Source of the DNA: Ophioderma brevispina
Taxonomy: Eukaryota > Echinodermata > Ophiuroidea > Amphilepidida > Ophiodermatidae
DNA: 64,000 bases
Reading direction: 5' to 3'
NCBI GenBank assembly: GCA_023653785.1
Contig: JAMKCH010072691.1
Location: 1-64,000, forward strand
The notes under the pieces were generated by a model. It did not search any database and was not told the DNA's origin. It saw only the letters and a list, made by a program, of their open reading frames with translations. Shown in pieces: positions 1 through 11,366 of this stretch; within the stretch, counting starts at the first letter, position 1; every line of letters begins with the position of its first letter. Both the position numbers and the translations under genes were made by a program.

Positions 1-17
1 TATATGAAGGAATTCGA

Positions 18-160
18 TTTAAGCTTAGCAATTTCACACAGTGATTAGTATATCGACAAGCATTATGTTCATGCAAAAACACGATTTTTTTTGGAAATTG
101 AGGGCGCCCTCCTCAGGAATCTCTGAGTCGGCCTTTAAGTGCTCAAAACGTCCAAAATCC
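18..160. repeat. Dispersed repeat, copy 1 (copy 2 at 16075-16215)
   Basis: This stretch and 16075-16215 share a common core: a 'ttaagct' start, 'gattagtat', 'cgacaagcatta', 'catgcaaaa', then 'gagggcgccctc' (here) or 'gagggtgccctc' (there), and 'atctctgag' followed by 'ggcctttа'-like sequence. No open frame is kept between the copies, so this is a non-coding interspersed repeat. Its family is unknown. From 160 to about 430 I see nothing further. Confidence 0.6.
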
Positions 161-790
161 ACTTTCTACTTGTAAGTAAAGGTTAAAGTTCATATTGGCA
201 CTAAGCTACATTTCAAAATGTTTTAATGAATAATATAACCTTTCCCCAATGATTTTAAACATGTTTATTGGCAAAAACCACAGGGGGCTCGAGTCCTAAA
301 GGCTTCCCAGGACCACTGACACCATCTTTAAAAGGTGCAATGAGAAATTTCACATTATCAGATGTCCCTAAAAATGGGATAATCCTGATTGTTGCACTGA
401 TGTCAAGCTTTCTATCAAAAGTATTCCCAACTTAAAGGGGCATTTCGTGATCAACAGCGTCGTCCCACATGATTTACCTCGAAGAAATTGGAGATTTTTT
501 ATCATCTGAACCGTTGGCCCAAGTATAGTATGTGTGCCTTATCTTATGTGCAAATTCAATCTACTCTGGAGGAGTATTTCGTATTTTCTGTCCGTAAACA
601 GACAGAAATTACAACAAAGTGACCTATGGATTCACACCAGTAAATAACTTGAGAAACAGGTAAGTCCAGCCCCCACTGCAAATGAGGCGGTTTTTTTGGT
701 GACCCTCGCCTAAGTATACCCTAAAAACTGAGAGAAATTGCGAGACCTGGGTTGCAAATCATGGTTGCTATCAATTTTAAGTATAAAATC

Positions 791-910
791 TGTAGGAATA
801 TCAAAAAAGGTTGTCATTGATATGTTATTTTGATCTGACAAACCAATTTTATTCGTATTCTTACAGGGAACACCTGACTGAAAAAGTGCTCTGACCTCCA
901 GGGTCCACGG
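791..910. repeat. 120 bp direct repeat, copy 1
   Basis: Bases 791-910 recur at 1311-1430, exactly 520 bp away, with one difference seen (gatctgac versus gatccgac). The near-identity shows a very recent tandem duplication, or two haplotypes joined during assembly. Copy 1 ends in a run of about 20 A (911-930). Confidence 0.9.
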
Positions 911-1173
911 AAAAAAAAAAAAAAAAAAAACAGCCCGCTCCCATCCACCAAGTTACATCATCATACGCCTTACGGAACTCCAGAAAACTTGTACACAAGC
1001 CTTGCGGGAAAATTTTCGTTAATTATGCAAATTAGATACTTAATTTACATATTTTAAGCCCAAAATCTAATCAGGTCGAGAACTTGTGGACCCGCTTCTT
1101 TCCACCAAGTTACATCATCATAGCCCTTACGGAACTCCAGATAAATCGTACACGAGCCCGTGAACACGGACGT

Positions 1174-1204
1174 CAGACAGACAGACAGCATGACAGACAG
1201 ACAG

Positions 1205-1261
<57 letters not shown>
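1174..1261. repeat. (GACA)n microsatellite
   Basis: About 88 bp of cagacaga repeats with a few interruptions ('catgacag', 'gacggacag'). It creates spurious open frames on both strands, rich in TDRQ or SVCL repeats, which are not genes. Confidence 0.97.
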
Positions 1262-1310
1262 AAAGTGATTACTAAGTCTCTGCCGAACAAAGTTCAGGCG
1301 AGACAAAAAC

Positions 1311-1430
1311 TGTAGGAATATCAAAAAAGGTTGTCATTGATATGTTATTTTGATCCGACAAACCAATTTTATTCGTATTCTTACAGGGAACACCTGACTG
1401 AAAAAGTGCTCTGACCTCCAGGGTCCACGG
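1311..1430. repeat. 120 bp direct repeat, copy 2
   Basis: Near-identical second copy of 791-910. Between the copies a further block (about 934-982) is repeated at 1091-1140, 157 bp apart, sharing 'accaagttacatcatcata' and 'ttacggaactccag'. The whole interval is therefore a nested set of duplications. Confidence 0.9.
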
Positions 1431-2095
1431 TGCATGCTAGTCTTGACGGTCCAGTCGCTCGAAAATTTTGGGGATAACTACCCCAATTTCATGATTGATT
1501 GGGTAGGAGAATATGATGCCTTCACGCAGAATGTTAGCTTTAGGTCTGGAGAGTTCCATGATGAGAAATGACGTTTTCACCTCTTGACCATTTTGTACAG
1601 GAACGAATGGGACCAGGATTTAGTGGTGTGAAACCCTATGGGACAGTGCGATACAACTAATTCACTCACAACATCAAAACAAATTTATACAACGTCAGAA
1701 TCAACTGCAATTTTGGAAATAACCTTTTCTTGTGGTATCTTGTTTATCATAAAAATATGTGATAGGTTCACGAAATGCACCTTTAAAGAAATGAGCTGAA
1801 AAATATTTCTTTGATACAAAACTTATAATTTTGTATTGGAGCCAATGATTTTTATATTGAAATACAAACAAATCAAAATCATCTTTTGTTTTTCACTTTT
1901 ACATCATCTGTGTAGCCAAATACATGGTAAGCAATCGATTGTGTTTTTATGTATGGACACTTTGAAATCTCTTGTTGCACCTTTAGGTAGAGTGTTAAAC
2001 TTAGTGCTTTGGTTTTATTTGAAGTTCTGATTTTGCAAAATTTTAAACATCAAACTGTTGTTCTATCGTACCAACAAAAGGTTACCAATGCAGAC

Positions 2096-3400
2096 AGGGC
2101 CGTAAATTTGACGCGACCCGCGAACCGGTTCGGGTTCGCCTGAATGTTCTCACAAAATTACCTTGCGAGAACCAAAAGGGTTCGCGCAAAATTTGTCCCA
2201 AACAAACGATTTAAAAAAAACATGTGTGTGAATTGTTTTTTGTTTATTTCGACGAAAAATGAAGATACTAAAATTCACTGTGTCAAAATAGCGTCAAACT
2301 AGTTGAAAAGGTAGTCCATTATCAAAACCCTTCCGCGAGCGTTTCCACTTGCCATGACTAACAGATATTATCAACAATTGTTTGCATTTTTGATCAATAT
2401 CGATTACAAACCGATACGGAACTTCAAAGCTCGTTCCTCATTGGTGTTGTCGATAATTGCGCTTATTTCTACCAATCACTTTCATGCACACGAGACGTCT
2501 GCTCGAATTGTGATGTCATTTGTAATGTCTTTCCAGCAATTTTTGTTAATAATGTTTAGGCAACAATATGCATATTTTAGGAAAAAAAAGATAGATTGTC
2601 CCCTGATTGTATACCGATAATTATTCAATGAAAATTTGGAAAAAAAATTCGAAAACGTATTAAATATAAAATCCTATCAGGGGTATCGGGAAATGACTGT
2701 TGACGATCAAGCTTTTGACAGCAGATCACACATGCATGAATTTGAGTGAGGGACCGCATTCGCGGAGTTTGACAACAGATTTTTGACAAAAAAAGGACTC
2801 ATACTGGGAATTAAATAATTAATTGCTGATTTCAAGATGTCGTGGTCGTCGTCAAAATCAGTAGCAAAGGCGAAAGAAGTTAATGATTGTGCCACAACCC
2901 GATGAATTCTGCAGATGCCAAAAAAAACGCCATGTTGGGAAGGTTGTGCCATATGTGTGTTGTGGTGGCAGACAGAATACGGAATTATCCCGCAAGGCTT
3001 ACAGTAAATCAGTGGCCTAGAGAAATAAATTCTTTACCATCTTAAATACGATGTACATGTGACGTGTAGCAGCCGTGCGAAGTGTGAAGGCAAGATGCGT
3101 ATGCCAAACAAGTTGTCAAAAAATATAAGGATTAAATGTAATAAAGGGAGAGTGTCCGTGATGTTACTGAAATATGTCGATCACAAACTTGAACCAGTTA
3201 CTATTAGTGTTTATTAAGACTAGTACTGCCATTTCTTTATTCAATAAATTTGAGAATTTGTTTTTTGTTAGGTTCTCGCCAAACTCCTTCTATGGAGAAC
3301 TATTAAAAGAAGAGAACTTGAAGGTTCTAAAGGTTCTCGCAAAGGTCATTTTGCGAGAACCTGAATAGGTTCTCGCAGGCTCCGACGAATTTCAGGGCCT
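2096..3400. mobile_element. 1.3 kb foldback/TIR element with probable 6 bp TSD
   Basis: The left end (agggccgtaaatttg) and right end (aatttcagggcct) are inverted. The arms continue inward for about 100 bp with repeated 'gcgagaacc'/'ggttctcgc' blocks (2160-2200 and 3255-3385). The sequence gcagac lies just outside both ends (2090-2095 and 3401-3406), consistent with a target-site duplication. The interior has open frames of under 90 codons that I do not recognise. The AGGGCC end recalls hAT termini, but an 8 bp TSD was not seen. Confidence 0.65.
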
Positions 3401-3952
3401 GCAGACAATCCCGAGTTGTTTTTTTTGCCGATTTAAAGCAGCTATTTGACCATTTAAAGTCACAAAAAACCACATGGTCTTAACGGCGGGAATTTAAGCA
3501 CATTACACGCCGTCAGGCGCAAGGCGCAGCATCGCGTCGCGCGGTGAATTTTTACTGCATAATGAAGCGTGCACGTGTTTAATGTACGTTTGCGCGAACG
3601 CATCTTGGAAAAACAAAAAATAATATTTGAAAATGTAAACAAAGCGCTAATTTAGACAGACGCAATTTCAATTTCTTCTGATTTCTGGAGTTAGAGAGAA
3701 AAGATGTTTGATTCAATAGTGCATAAAGATGTATTTCCATCACTTGCACAACATACTCAATTTTGAAGTTCAAAAGATAAAGTTATTTGAGAAAGAGACG
3801 GCTTGAAATGGCGTGAAAAGTCACTTTTTTACTAAAACACAGATTTTTCTCAATGTTCAATTTTCGCAAAATTTGGTAAATTTTCAGACAAGATAACTCC
3901 AAAAGTACCGAAGTAAAAGGCAAGGTTTAACTTTCCTACGATAGCAATCGGT

Positions 3953-4130
3953 CTTCTCTAGGGACGGTTTTCTCAATTTTTCATTTTTCAATTTCTAACT
4001 AAAGATATTCTCCAATATATACTCAAATTTTGGAAAAGAAAGGTAAATATCACACTTTTTTGACATTTTTCCTTATATTTCGAAAAGTAAGCTCTATTTT
4101 TAAAAAATGAAAAAAACGTCCCTAGACAAA
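3953..4130. repeat. Inverted repeat with ~45 bp arms
   Basis: Bases 3953-4000 (around ctagggacggttttctc) pair with 4090-4130 (around aaaaaacgtccctag). It sits in an AT-rich stretch (3790-4340) of 'tttttctcaaaat' and 'caaaattttgg' sequence with no coding content. From 4340 to 4650 the only notable item is a short pyrimidine tract (ccctccctccctcc, about 4528-4541). Confidence 0.5.
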
Positions 4131-4651
4131 TTTGTCATGTTTCTAAAAAATAACATAAGATATCATGAAAATTCAAATTGTTTTTGTTATGCTGTCTGAA
4201 AATTTTGGGGCAAAATCATGTTTTTTTAGTATTTTTCTCAAAATACGGAACAAAAAAGTTTTACATTAATCTGATGCCATCATCGGGTTCATCGTTCAAT
4301 TTTTACAGACAATAATCAAATATTTGCGAAGTTACAAACCAAAATAGATACTCGGAAGCTCAAGGTTGACACTGCCATTAAATTAGTTGGTGAAGTACTA
4401 GTCTCTTTTCATCCTTCAAAGTAATGCAGAAAGGAAGAGGGGCTGAATCATGAAGTCAGTCAGCCTCAAGGAAAAACAGATGGATACTTGTGTTTCCCTC
4501 TGATTGAATGTACCATGTTGAAGAAACCCTCCCTCCCTCCCTCCTTTTTAGCTAAATCCAAGAAATTCATTCTCTTATATCGGTGGCACATCTTTTACAT
4601 TACAATCTTAATGACTAAAACAAGGATTTAGGAAAATACTTGTACACGTAC

Positions 4652-4766
4652 CCTGAGCAACAAGTGTGGGCTTATCTCCATGAGTGATAATGACTACTCG
4701 AGGTCTCTTCACATTCTCCTTAGGAAGTGCAGCAATCTTGAGAGCTATCTCTTTCAGATCGTCAGT
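4652..4766 (-). CDS. ADK: Adenosine kinase, internal exon (intact)
   Basis: On the minus strand the acceptor cttgcag precedes ACT GAC GAT at 4766, and the donor CAGG|GTACGT follows at 4652. The 115 nt exon gives 38 codons plus one base, with the peptide running TDDLKEIALKIAALPK, then RPRVVIITHG and PTLVAQ. From memory this matches the region of animal adenosine kinase just before the catalytic anion-hole loop (TKDIKEIAKK...KRQRIVIFTQG in human). The enzyme phosphorylates adenosine to AMP in the cytosol and nucleus. The next exon, with the GAGDAF loop and catalytic Asp, is not found at 1-4650 and may lie beyond the window. Identification as ADK is firm; whether the locus is functional is doubtful because upstream exons are damaged. 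Confidence 0.88.
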
Positions 4767-4945
4767 CTGCAAGAGAAAATCGGGGAAGCTAATAAGATGC
4801 ATACTCATGCTAAATCAGCAATATTGCACCTTTTTTGCCCTGTGATCGCCTTTTTTCCTGCTTGTCATATTGAACAGTTTGATAATTGGAAAAAAATATC
4901 AAGAGAAACATAGCAAGGGCCTTTGACTTCTACACTCTGTCCAGC

Positions 4946-5076
4946 TCGAAGTATGAAGTAGCGACGCGGACGTATACATTGAACCGACTTTCAGCGTGCG
5001 CGTACCTAAAGCACAAGCGCACTGCAACTGAAAGACAGCACTGGGTGTACACGCACGTCGCCACTTCATACTTCGA
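4946..5076. repeat. 131 bp hairpin-forming palindrome
   Basis: The left arm tcgaagtatgaagtagcgac (from 4946) is inverted at 5056-5076 (cgtcgccacttcatacttcga), with weaker pairing inward. It looks like a tiny MITE in the intron just upstream of the 4652-4766 ADK exon. Confidence 0.7.
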
Positions 5077-5199
5077 ACGAGACAAGGTATATTGTCTTTA
5101 ACTAGGAAATATCCAGCCCTCCCCGGTAGCCATCAGCTGTCCTATAAATTTAGTAGAATAAAAGTTACAATGTGCTAACTTCTAATTTCTCTGCAGAGA

Positions 5200-5420
5200 A
5201 TGCCTAAAAACTATTCCTATTGTTTGACCGATCTTGCAAATTGTCTCTTTTATATTTAGATTTTTAAGTATTGAACACACATTTGGGAACATGTGATATA
5301 TTTCAGTTGGGGCATGCAAGTGCTATATTCATGTAAAAATCTGAAACATCTTCTGACATGTTTGCAAATATACACCTACAAAGGCCAGACGATGGCGGCC
5401 CAGCTCAGTCAATATAGCAA
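5200..5420. repeat. Dispersed repeat (second copy 14010-14175)
   Basis: It shares 'gtctctttta', 'ttggggcatgcaag' (here) or 'taggggcatgcaag' (there), 'gctat', 'aaaatctgaaa'-like text, and 'cctacaaaggcc' or 'cctacaaaggtc' with 14010-14175. Both copies lie in the ADK region. No coding potential. Confidence 0.5.
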
Positions 5421-5429
5421 TTCACCCAA

Positions 5430-7945
5430 AATATCAAAGGAAAAAAAAGGGGTGGAAGAAAAAAAAATTTACAGCATATGGAGTGCAATGACTACCTTAT
5501 TTGGGTGCTTTGTTGGGGGTCGGCCATGATGTTTCCCATGACCACATACGACCTTGTCCTCATTCGTTATTCATACAAAAAACTCAGAAATAACTCTTCC
5601 AGTGGAGATGGTTCTTCAGCTCCAACAGTTTTTTTGATTATTCCTGTGAAGAAATATTGCATTGACACATAAAAATTCAGATTTTTTTTTGTCAGATTTC
5701 GCCTTTACGTGTTAAACCAATGGCATAGAGATCTATATGAACCTATATTAAAAATTGGTTTCGATTCTCTTTTGTCATAAAAATTAGGCACCTCCAAACT
5801 GAGTGGTCCTTTCATAGAGTACCTGTAACGCTTTCTTATGACTACATAGTTAAAGTTGTCCTCCGCAACCTTCCTTTCGCGACTTTTCTAATCCGGTTTT
5901 TGTCCCCACTAAAGGGGGGGGGGGGGCCTCTTCTTTTGGTCTCTTCTACCCTCCCGCGGCTTGAGTGCGCATCCTTTCTAAACAATGTCTCCTTCTGGTT
6001 ACCAAGTGTGCGTCTCATATGTTTTTTTTGAGCAAAAGATAATTGACCAGAATGTTTCTTCCTGACGCCAATCCACATTTTCGGGTGGGCCTAGCCTTGG
6101 GCAACCATGCCCACCATGCAAGGCCGCATGTACTGGATGGCCACTAATAGCTAATTCCCCGAGCTGATGCCCTTGTAGTAGATCTTCTTTTTCATTCTAC
6201 CAGGTAACCAGCTACTACCTCCTCATCAGATTTCCTTAGAACCCGATGGGGTGACGGGTTAGCCACCGCCACCTCGGCCCCTGGGGCAGTTAGTACTGGT
6301 TCCCAGATACCAGTAGCAGGCCCTCCAATGGATCCCTGACCTGACTTACATATGAAATAATAAGTTATCTCACCCCAAAATTCTCTTCTTTAGAGAATGG
6401 AGCACCTCCATGCAACAAAAAAAAAAAATAATATTTAAGTACAATGGCAAAGTATTCTCTAGGAAACCAAGGCAGTTTTCTCTAACATGAGTCTTCCCTT
6501 TTTCCTGAAAGGGGAAATGTGAGGGGAATCACCGATGTCAACCTCTGAAGACTCCCCCATCTTCTTCTTGCATATAAATCCATGGGAACAAGAGAGAAAG
6601 TGGCTTGAATAAGAACATTGGTTACGCATATCGCGAAGGAACTTGATTCGCGCATTTATTTGTCTAATTATACCGTTCAATCCTTGGTTATGTCAAGCAA
6701 AAGTTCACATATTGATTGAAAATGAATAAAATGTCATCACAATTCTTTCCTAATATCAGTGACCAGTAATGTACATCATGCTGATTACTCGATCAAATAA
6801 TAGCTCTGTTGATATCCAGTAAATCCACTCGTGATGCAGATGATAAAGCCTACAAATTACTTTTCAAACTGTAATTGGAAATAACAATGGCCTTGTACTC
6901 AGATAAAAAGGATTTCAGTTTCTCATCACCATATTAAGATTGAGCTATTTTTTTCATGACGCAAAGCACAATATACTCGTCCTCTTCACGAATAATAAAT
7001 CTTAGGCTTTCACACTACTGTGCTTCTTTTAACTTTTGACCATATATTTCATCATTTTTCCGAAAAGGAAACAAAGGATGAACAAAACATCTGAAAGAAA
7101 GTTGTTTGGCAGACGGTGACCTAACATCTTTGGCAGAAACAAAACTTCCAGTAACTTGTCGCGTAACCCCATTTCTTTTGAATTTACCGTGTTGTTAGCA
7201 TTGGTCGCTAGACCCCTTCTTTGTATTTTACCTACGATACCTTTGGTAATTGGAATAGAAAGAGGTCCCGCAATATTTATGGATCTGGTTCTGCACAAAA
7301 ATGTTTAGGTCACCGCTACCAAGCAACATATCTACTGTGATTTTTGTTCACATTATTTCTTTTTTCAATAAATGATGAAATATACAGTCAAAATTATTGA
7401 ACTCACAGTAGAACCTCAAAGTTTATTTTTATCGCAAACGAGGCCAGCTCATTCCAAACTGGATAGATTGATTTCCTATAGAAAGTCCCAAGATACAAAA
7501 GATTGCCATGTTCCGTCCTGCGGCTATTGCACAAATCAATACGTGCACGACGGAATCAAAGGCAATGCTCATTTGGCGTAACTTGAGACTTCTATGTGAA
7601 ACCTATACCCAAAACTGGGCGGGATTAAACAGTCTACTAACACTGACATCTATCCAACTGCATGAACAGTAACAGCTCTGCAGTTTCCAACTAAACAAAG
7701 GGGAATCTGAAGTCCTTTGTCTGATGAATACCAGGTGGATTTATTCTTTCAAAATTCCATTATTTGCTTGAGTCAATGTAGGCATAGTTTATGTCCCTTG
7801 ATCACTGATATTCGAAAAGAAATTGAATAGCATATTTATTCCACTTTCATGAAAATGTGCAACCTTTACAATTGCCATAACCATAAATGGTAATTTAAAA
7901 ATTTATTATTTATTTTTAGTGGAAAATGGTTTACTTGCTGCGATG
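5430..7945. other. Intron-like stretch without recognised genes
   Basis: No exon-like frame was found on either strand. Contents are an A-rich stretch at 5440-5470, a G run near 5919-5932, and a more GC-rich block at 6060-6350 with 'gggtgggcctagcc' and 'ggtgacgggttagccaccgcc' that looks like a dispersed repeat of unknown type. The missing ADK exon(s) between the 10021 and 4652 exons should lie in 4767-10020; I could not find them. Confidence 0.5.
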
Positions 7946-7949
7946 TAAT

Positions 7950-8430
7950 CAAAATGACAATTTTTCCTTTGATCTCATGCCAAATATGAGGCAGCAGCTA
8001 AATTTATTGAAGTTTGTGAGCAGCCACTGTTGACTGTCGGGGTTTTTGAGAAGTCCTATATCCACTGTGAACGGAAGGTAGGGCACTCCTTGATAATGTG
8101 AATTAAGAGTCTTTGATGGAGAACCACATTGCAGGCTGGCGATGGTCGACCCCCATCGGTACATATCTCTTGTGGAAATGACCGACACCTGTGTGAATCT
8201 TGTTCAAGGTGACCCATTCCTATGTGGAAGGCGACTAATCAGTTTGGGAGTTCTTCATGGGTATGATAGTGAATTGTTCTGGTCTTGGAGTAGCTTATAT
8301 CCAGGCAGTGTTCCATGGTCTTTAGAATGTTAATGGGACTGGAGAGTTTAGCAGCATACCGACATAGGTCAACAGAGAGTGCATTCTGCTGTTCGGGTCT
8401 GATGTGAAATCGTTTGAGATGAAACATGGC
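7950..8430 (-). pseudogene. LINE pol 3' fragment (zinc-knuckle tail), copy 1
   Basis: On the minus strand, pieces read MGHLEQDSHRCR, CTDGGR, SPACNVVLHQRL and ECPTFRSQW. With frameshifts repaired only by eye, this follows the C-terminal pattern of LINE polymerases: LNR.RTG.GR, then WG, a cysteine pair, QT..HI and C.....F. A better-preserved relative lies at 45240-45900, sharing 'gcagcagctaaattt', 'gaaggtagggcac' (here) or 'aaaggtagggcac' (there), 'cccccatcggt', 'aggtgacccatt' and 'ggagagtttagcag'. It is a dead 5'-truncated insertion in the ADK intron. Confidence 0.7.
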
Positions 8431-9671
8431 TAAATTAAGAGTACTGATCACAAACTTGTATTTGAAGAATTGTGTGTTTTCTCTAACGATTCATGTTACT
8501 ACCTGTACAAAATTCTGCATTGGAAGCAATGAATGGTGGGAAGCTACTGATATCTTCTCTTATTGCTACCTACCACTTCCCCAACGTAGCTAAATACCTT
8601 TTTTTTTTGTTCAAATTGGGTCTAGGTATAGGGTCATTAGAGGTTAACCTCTGAACACCATAATGATTTTGGGTCCATGGTGGTTCTGTGGAAAGCCACT
8701 TGGTTAATCTGCAAAGAAAGAAAATTGGGTCAGAGGTCACATAAGGTCATGAGAGGTCAAATTTTGTACACCACCGATGAGTCCCTGGCCTAGTAGTACT
8801 TTTTGAACACCAAAAGTGATTTCGGTGTCGAGCTCTGATCAAGCTCAAGGCAAGACAAAAGACCAAACAAGAATAAACAAGCCAAAAAACACATTGTCGC
8901 ACGTATTCCACTCAATACCCAGTGCCACCTTTTTAGATCCCACGCTGTGTCGACCACAAAAATCCAGATCATTGGATCTTAAGCGCAATCCCCCGGTCTC
9001 AAGATTTACAAAGAAGATGAATCGATACTTACCGTTTCATTACCAAAGACGTATCACAGTATGGTATGAGTTTGCCCATTGGGGGTTCCTGAAGAATTGA
9101 CTAGAATGGGCTGATAGATTCCTACCAAAATCTTGTTATTCTCTTTGGGCATGTGTAGCCAGAGCTAACATAGCATCTGGCGGCTACTGTTAAATGAAAA
9201 CCCTGAAAAAAGAGAATTAGGTATGTATAGTTAATCATGTCTTCTCAGTAGTAGCTATGTAGCATCTGCACACATTGTTAGGCACACTTGACAAAACCTT
9301 AACGCTTATGGCCAGGGTGTTGATTTTGTTTACAACAAAATTCACAAAAACATTAATTATCTGGTATTCAGTTCTTTTGATGCTAACTTTGTGGGGAGCT
9401 CTACACTTATACTCCATTTTCCCTACCTCCATGCAGCTACGGCGGCGTGAGATTGATGGTTGCACCAGTACACCGTCCGCGCTAGCTTAAATGGACCCGT
9501 TTTGACACGCGTCACTCAAAGACCGCATATTTTGATGCGTGCGTAAAATCTGCGTCAAGGTTATGACATCACTACACTGCTCAAGCTTGAAAATATATCA
9601 ATTTATTTGGTTAAAATTTTTTTTCACTATTGGGGAAGATTTGGGTCTCTTTCTCATGAATCCAGTATGAG
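8431..9671. other. Non-coding, repeat-like stretch
   Basis: No recognised gene. It contains 'aggggtcattagaggtt'-type and 'gggtcagaggtcacataagg' text at 8630-8760, typical of degenerate dispersed repeats, and a GC-richer patch (9430-9560). An acceptor-like site (tttctttctttgcag, minus, about 8710-8724) is followed by no ADK-like frame. Confidence 0.4.
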
Positions 9672-10003
9672 GTTTAGAGGGCTTTCTGTGACCAACAACC
9701 TCGTCCCTCCGAGACCTAAAAAAAGTCGAGATTTTTATATTATCCAAATTGTTACGTTAGTAATCCATGTGTATAGCCTAACCTTACGTTCCAATTCGGT
9801 CGTATCTGACAAGAAAATTTGCAATCTAACAGACAGAAATTACTGCATAGTGGCCTATGGGAGTGGGAAACAAGCATTTGTGATAACACAAAACCGCAAG
9901 GCCTCAGACCAACGAAACTTAGGTGAATAAGCGTTACTCAAGAATATCATAGTACACAATTAATAAAACAGAAGGTGGATGAATCATGAAATGCCCTTTA
10001 AAC
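9672..10003. mobile_element. 332 bp MITE, TTTAAAGGGCATTTC family
   Basis: The left end gtttagagggctttctgtga (9672) and right end catgaaatgccctttaaac (9985-10003) are inverted, and both resemble the ends of the 432-1787 element. Its right edge lies only 17 bp beyond the splice donor of the ADK exon at 10021-10116, so a recent insertion could have affected splicing. Confidence 0.65.
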
Positions 10004-10020
10004 AAATCATGTTTACTTAC

Positions 10021-10116
10021 AGCAACGTAGTAGACAGATGATTCTCAGCATTGCCCTCTTTGCTTTTCAGTGGTCTTCTTATAACAGTTTGCTGCAGCTA
10101 AATTTGCTACCAATGA
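10021..10116 (-). pseudogene. ADK: Adenosine kinase, internal exon with in-frame TGA
   Basis: The acceptor ttttttaccag precedes TCA at 10116, and the donor GCT|GTAAGT follows 10021. The 96 nt (32 codons, phase 0 to 0) read SLVANLAAANCYKK, a near-exact match to the adenosine kinase SLxANLAAANCYKK segment, and end SSVYYVA, matching ...VCYIA. The linker between them is about four residues shorter than in human ADK (from memory) and contains an in-frame TGA after codon 23. Length and phase are otherwise preserved, so this is either one real nonsense mutation or a base-call error. A selenocysteine reading has no support. Confidence 0.8.
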
Positions 10117-11366
10117 CTGGTAAAAAAGAGAAAAAAATATTTCTGTAAAGTTCTCATCAATCTGAGACTTGCACGTCGATGTGAATTCCCATAGCATTTT
10201 CCCATCAACTTTTTTATTCGGCCCCCCCCCCCGTCAAAACAAAATCTAATCCACCCAGGTTGAATTTTTCTCACAAGCAATTCATGGATTTCCACATTTG
10301 TACTTTGGAAATGTCATTTTGTACTTAAAAAAACTCATAACATTAGACCCAACAAATTTTGTTTCCAGTAGGCTGCATGCATGTTGATTTGGAAGCCATT
10401 TTTATCACATTTCGTTTTTTATGTGAATTTACTGAGAAAATTTAATTTTTTAAGAAAACTCAAAAAATACAAAAAAACCTTTTTAAAAAAAAATGCATTT
10501 GCATTTAGGTTTTTGAACTTCCGACCGACGCAAACAAACTTGATCTTAGTTGATTTTACAGACAATTTCAACCAAATTTTGGCAAATCTCATGGATGCAT
10601 GTGTGTTCCAAATTTAATAAATCACACCCAAAATGGAAATCAAGGGCATAAATGGGTCAGATCAACAGTTATCACAATGGTCTCTCGAATGGGAAATGTC
10701 CGAACGGCAGTTCAGCAACGTCAAACCCTTCAGATCATAACGTCGACCAGCAAAATTTGACATGAAAAGATTGGCGATTGACTATAACTGCCAGTCAGAC
10801 GGGTTAGGATTAATAAGTGCAAAATTTTGGTAATTTAAGAGATTTTGGTTTTATTTTCCTGGGGTTAGGCTGGGGGGTGGGGGGATTTCCTCTCATGGAC
10901 CCATTGGCCTGTCAGTGTTGTGATCACCAGGAGTTAGAGAACGGGAAAGAGAAGGGAAATCAGTTGTTGTGGTGTAGCTAATGTCCAAGGTTTCATGACA
11001 TGGACTACACTAAAACTTTTACCATTTGCTGTAAGAAGTGAATCTGAGGTGGCCAAATATAGTGAATTTGCTAATTGCCTGGCAGAAGTAGGAAGCTTGG
11101 TATGAGAAACCAGTTCACACACAGCATAAGGTTGTTCCTGTTTGTTTCAATGATTAATGCATATTTCACCCTAAGTAAAATAATCATCCCATCATTGTTG
11201 ATTCCAGTTCAGAGTGTGATTAAACAATGTGATCCGTTCTCCATGAATTTTTACCAAATCAAACTACCATTTTAATTCTCATGATTAGCAGCTGACCTGA
11301 TTGGACCTATACCGTATTGTCAAACAAATCATGTGGGACCACAAATGCTGTTTGCATGTATCTATA
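10117..11366. other. Intron-like stretch without recognised features
   Basis: A C run lies near 10214-10223, an AT-rich A/T-tract region at 10400-10500, and a G-rich patch at 10866-10884. No exon-like frames were recognised on either strand. Confidence 0.4.

Larger units (their letters stand above)
432..1787. mobile_element. TIR element with TTAAAGG(G/T)GCATTTCGTGA ends, internally duplicated
   Basis: The left end at 432-452 reads ttaaaggggcatttcgtga. The right end at 1766-1787 is its inverted copy with about two changes. The same end sequence bounds a second, 332 bp element at 9672-10003, and both share an internal 'cagacagaaattac...cctatgg' block. This is a non-autonomous DNA transposon (MITE). 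The copy here is swollen to about 1.36 kb by a 520 bp tandem duplication and a GACA microsatellite. No target-site duplication is clear. Confidence 0.6.

Noticed and set aside
1054..1324. Open frames on both strands with TDRQ/SVCL repeats
   Set aside because: Pure translation of the GACA microsatellite.
7029..7298. 89-codon minus frame in the ADK intron
   Set aside because: No resemblance to ADK or any family I know, and no good splice borders.
10021..10116. Selenocysteine at the in-frame TGA of the ADK exon
   Set aside because: Adenosine kinase has no selenocysteine at this position, and the neighbouring exon is also damaged.
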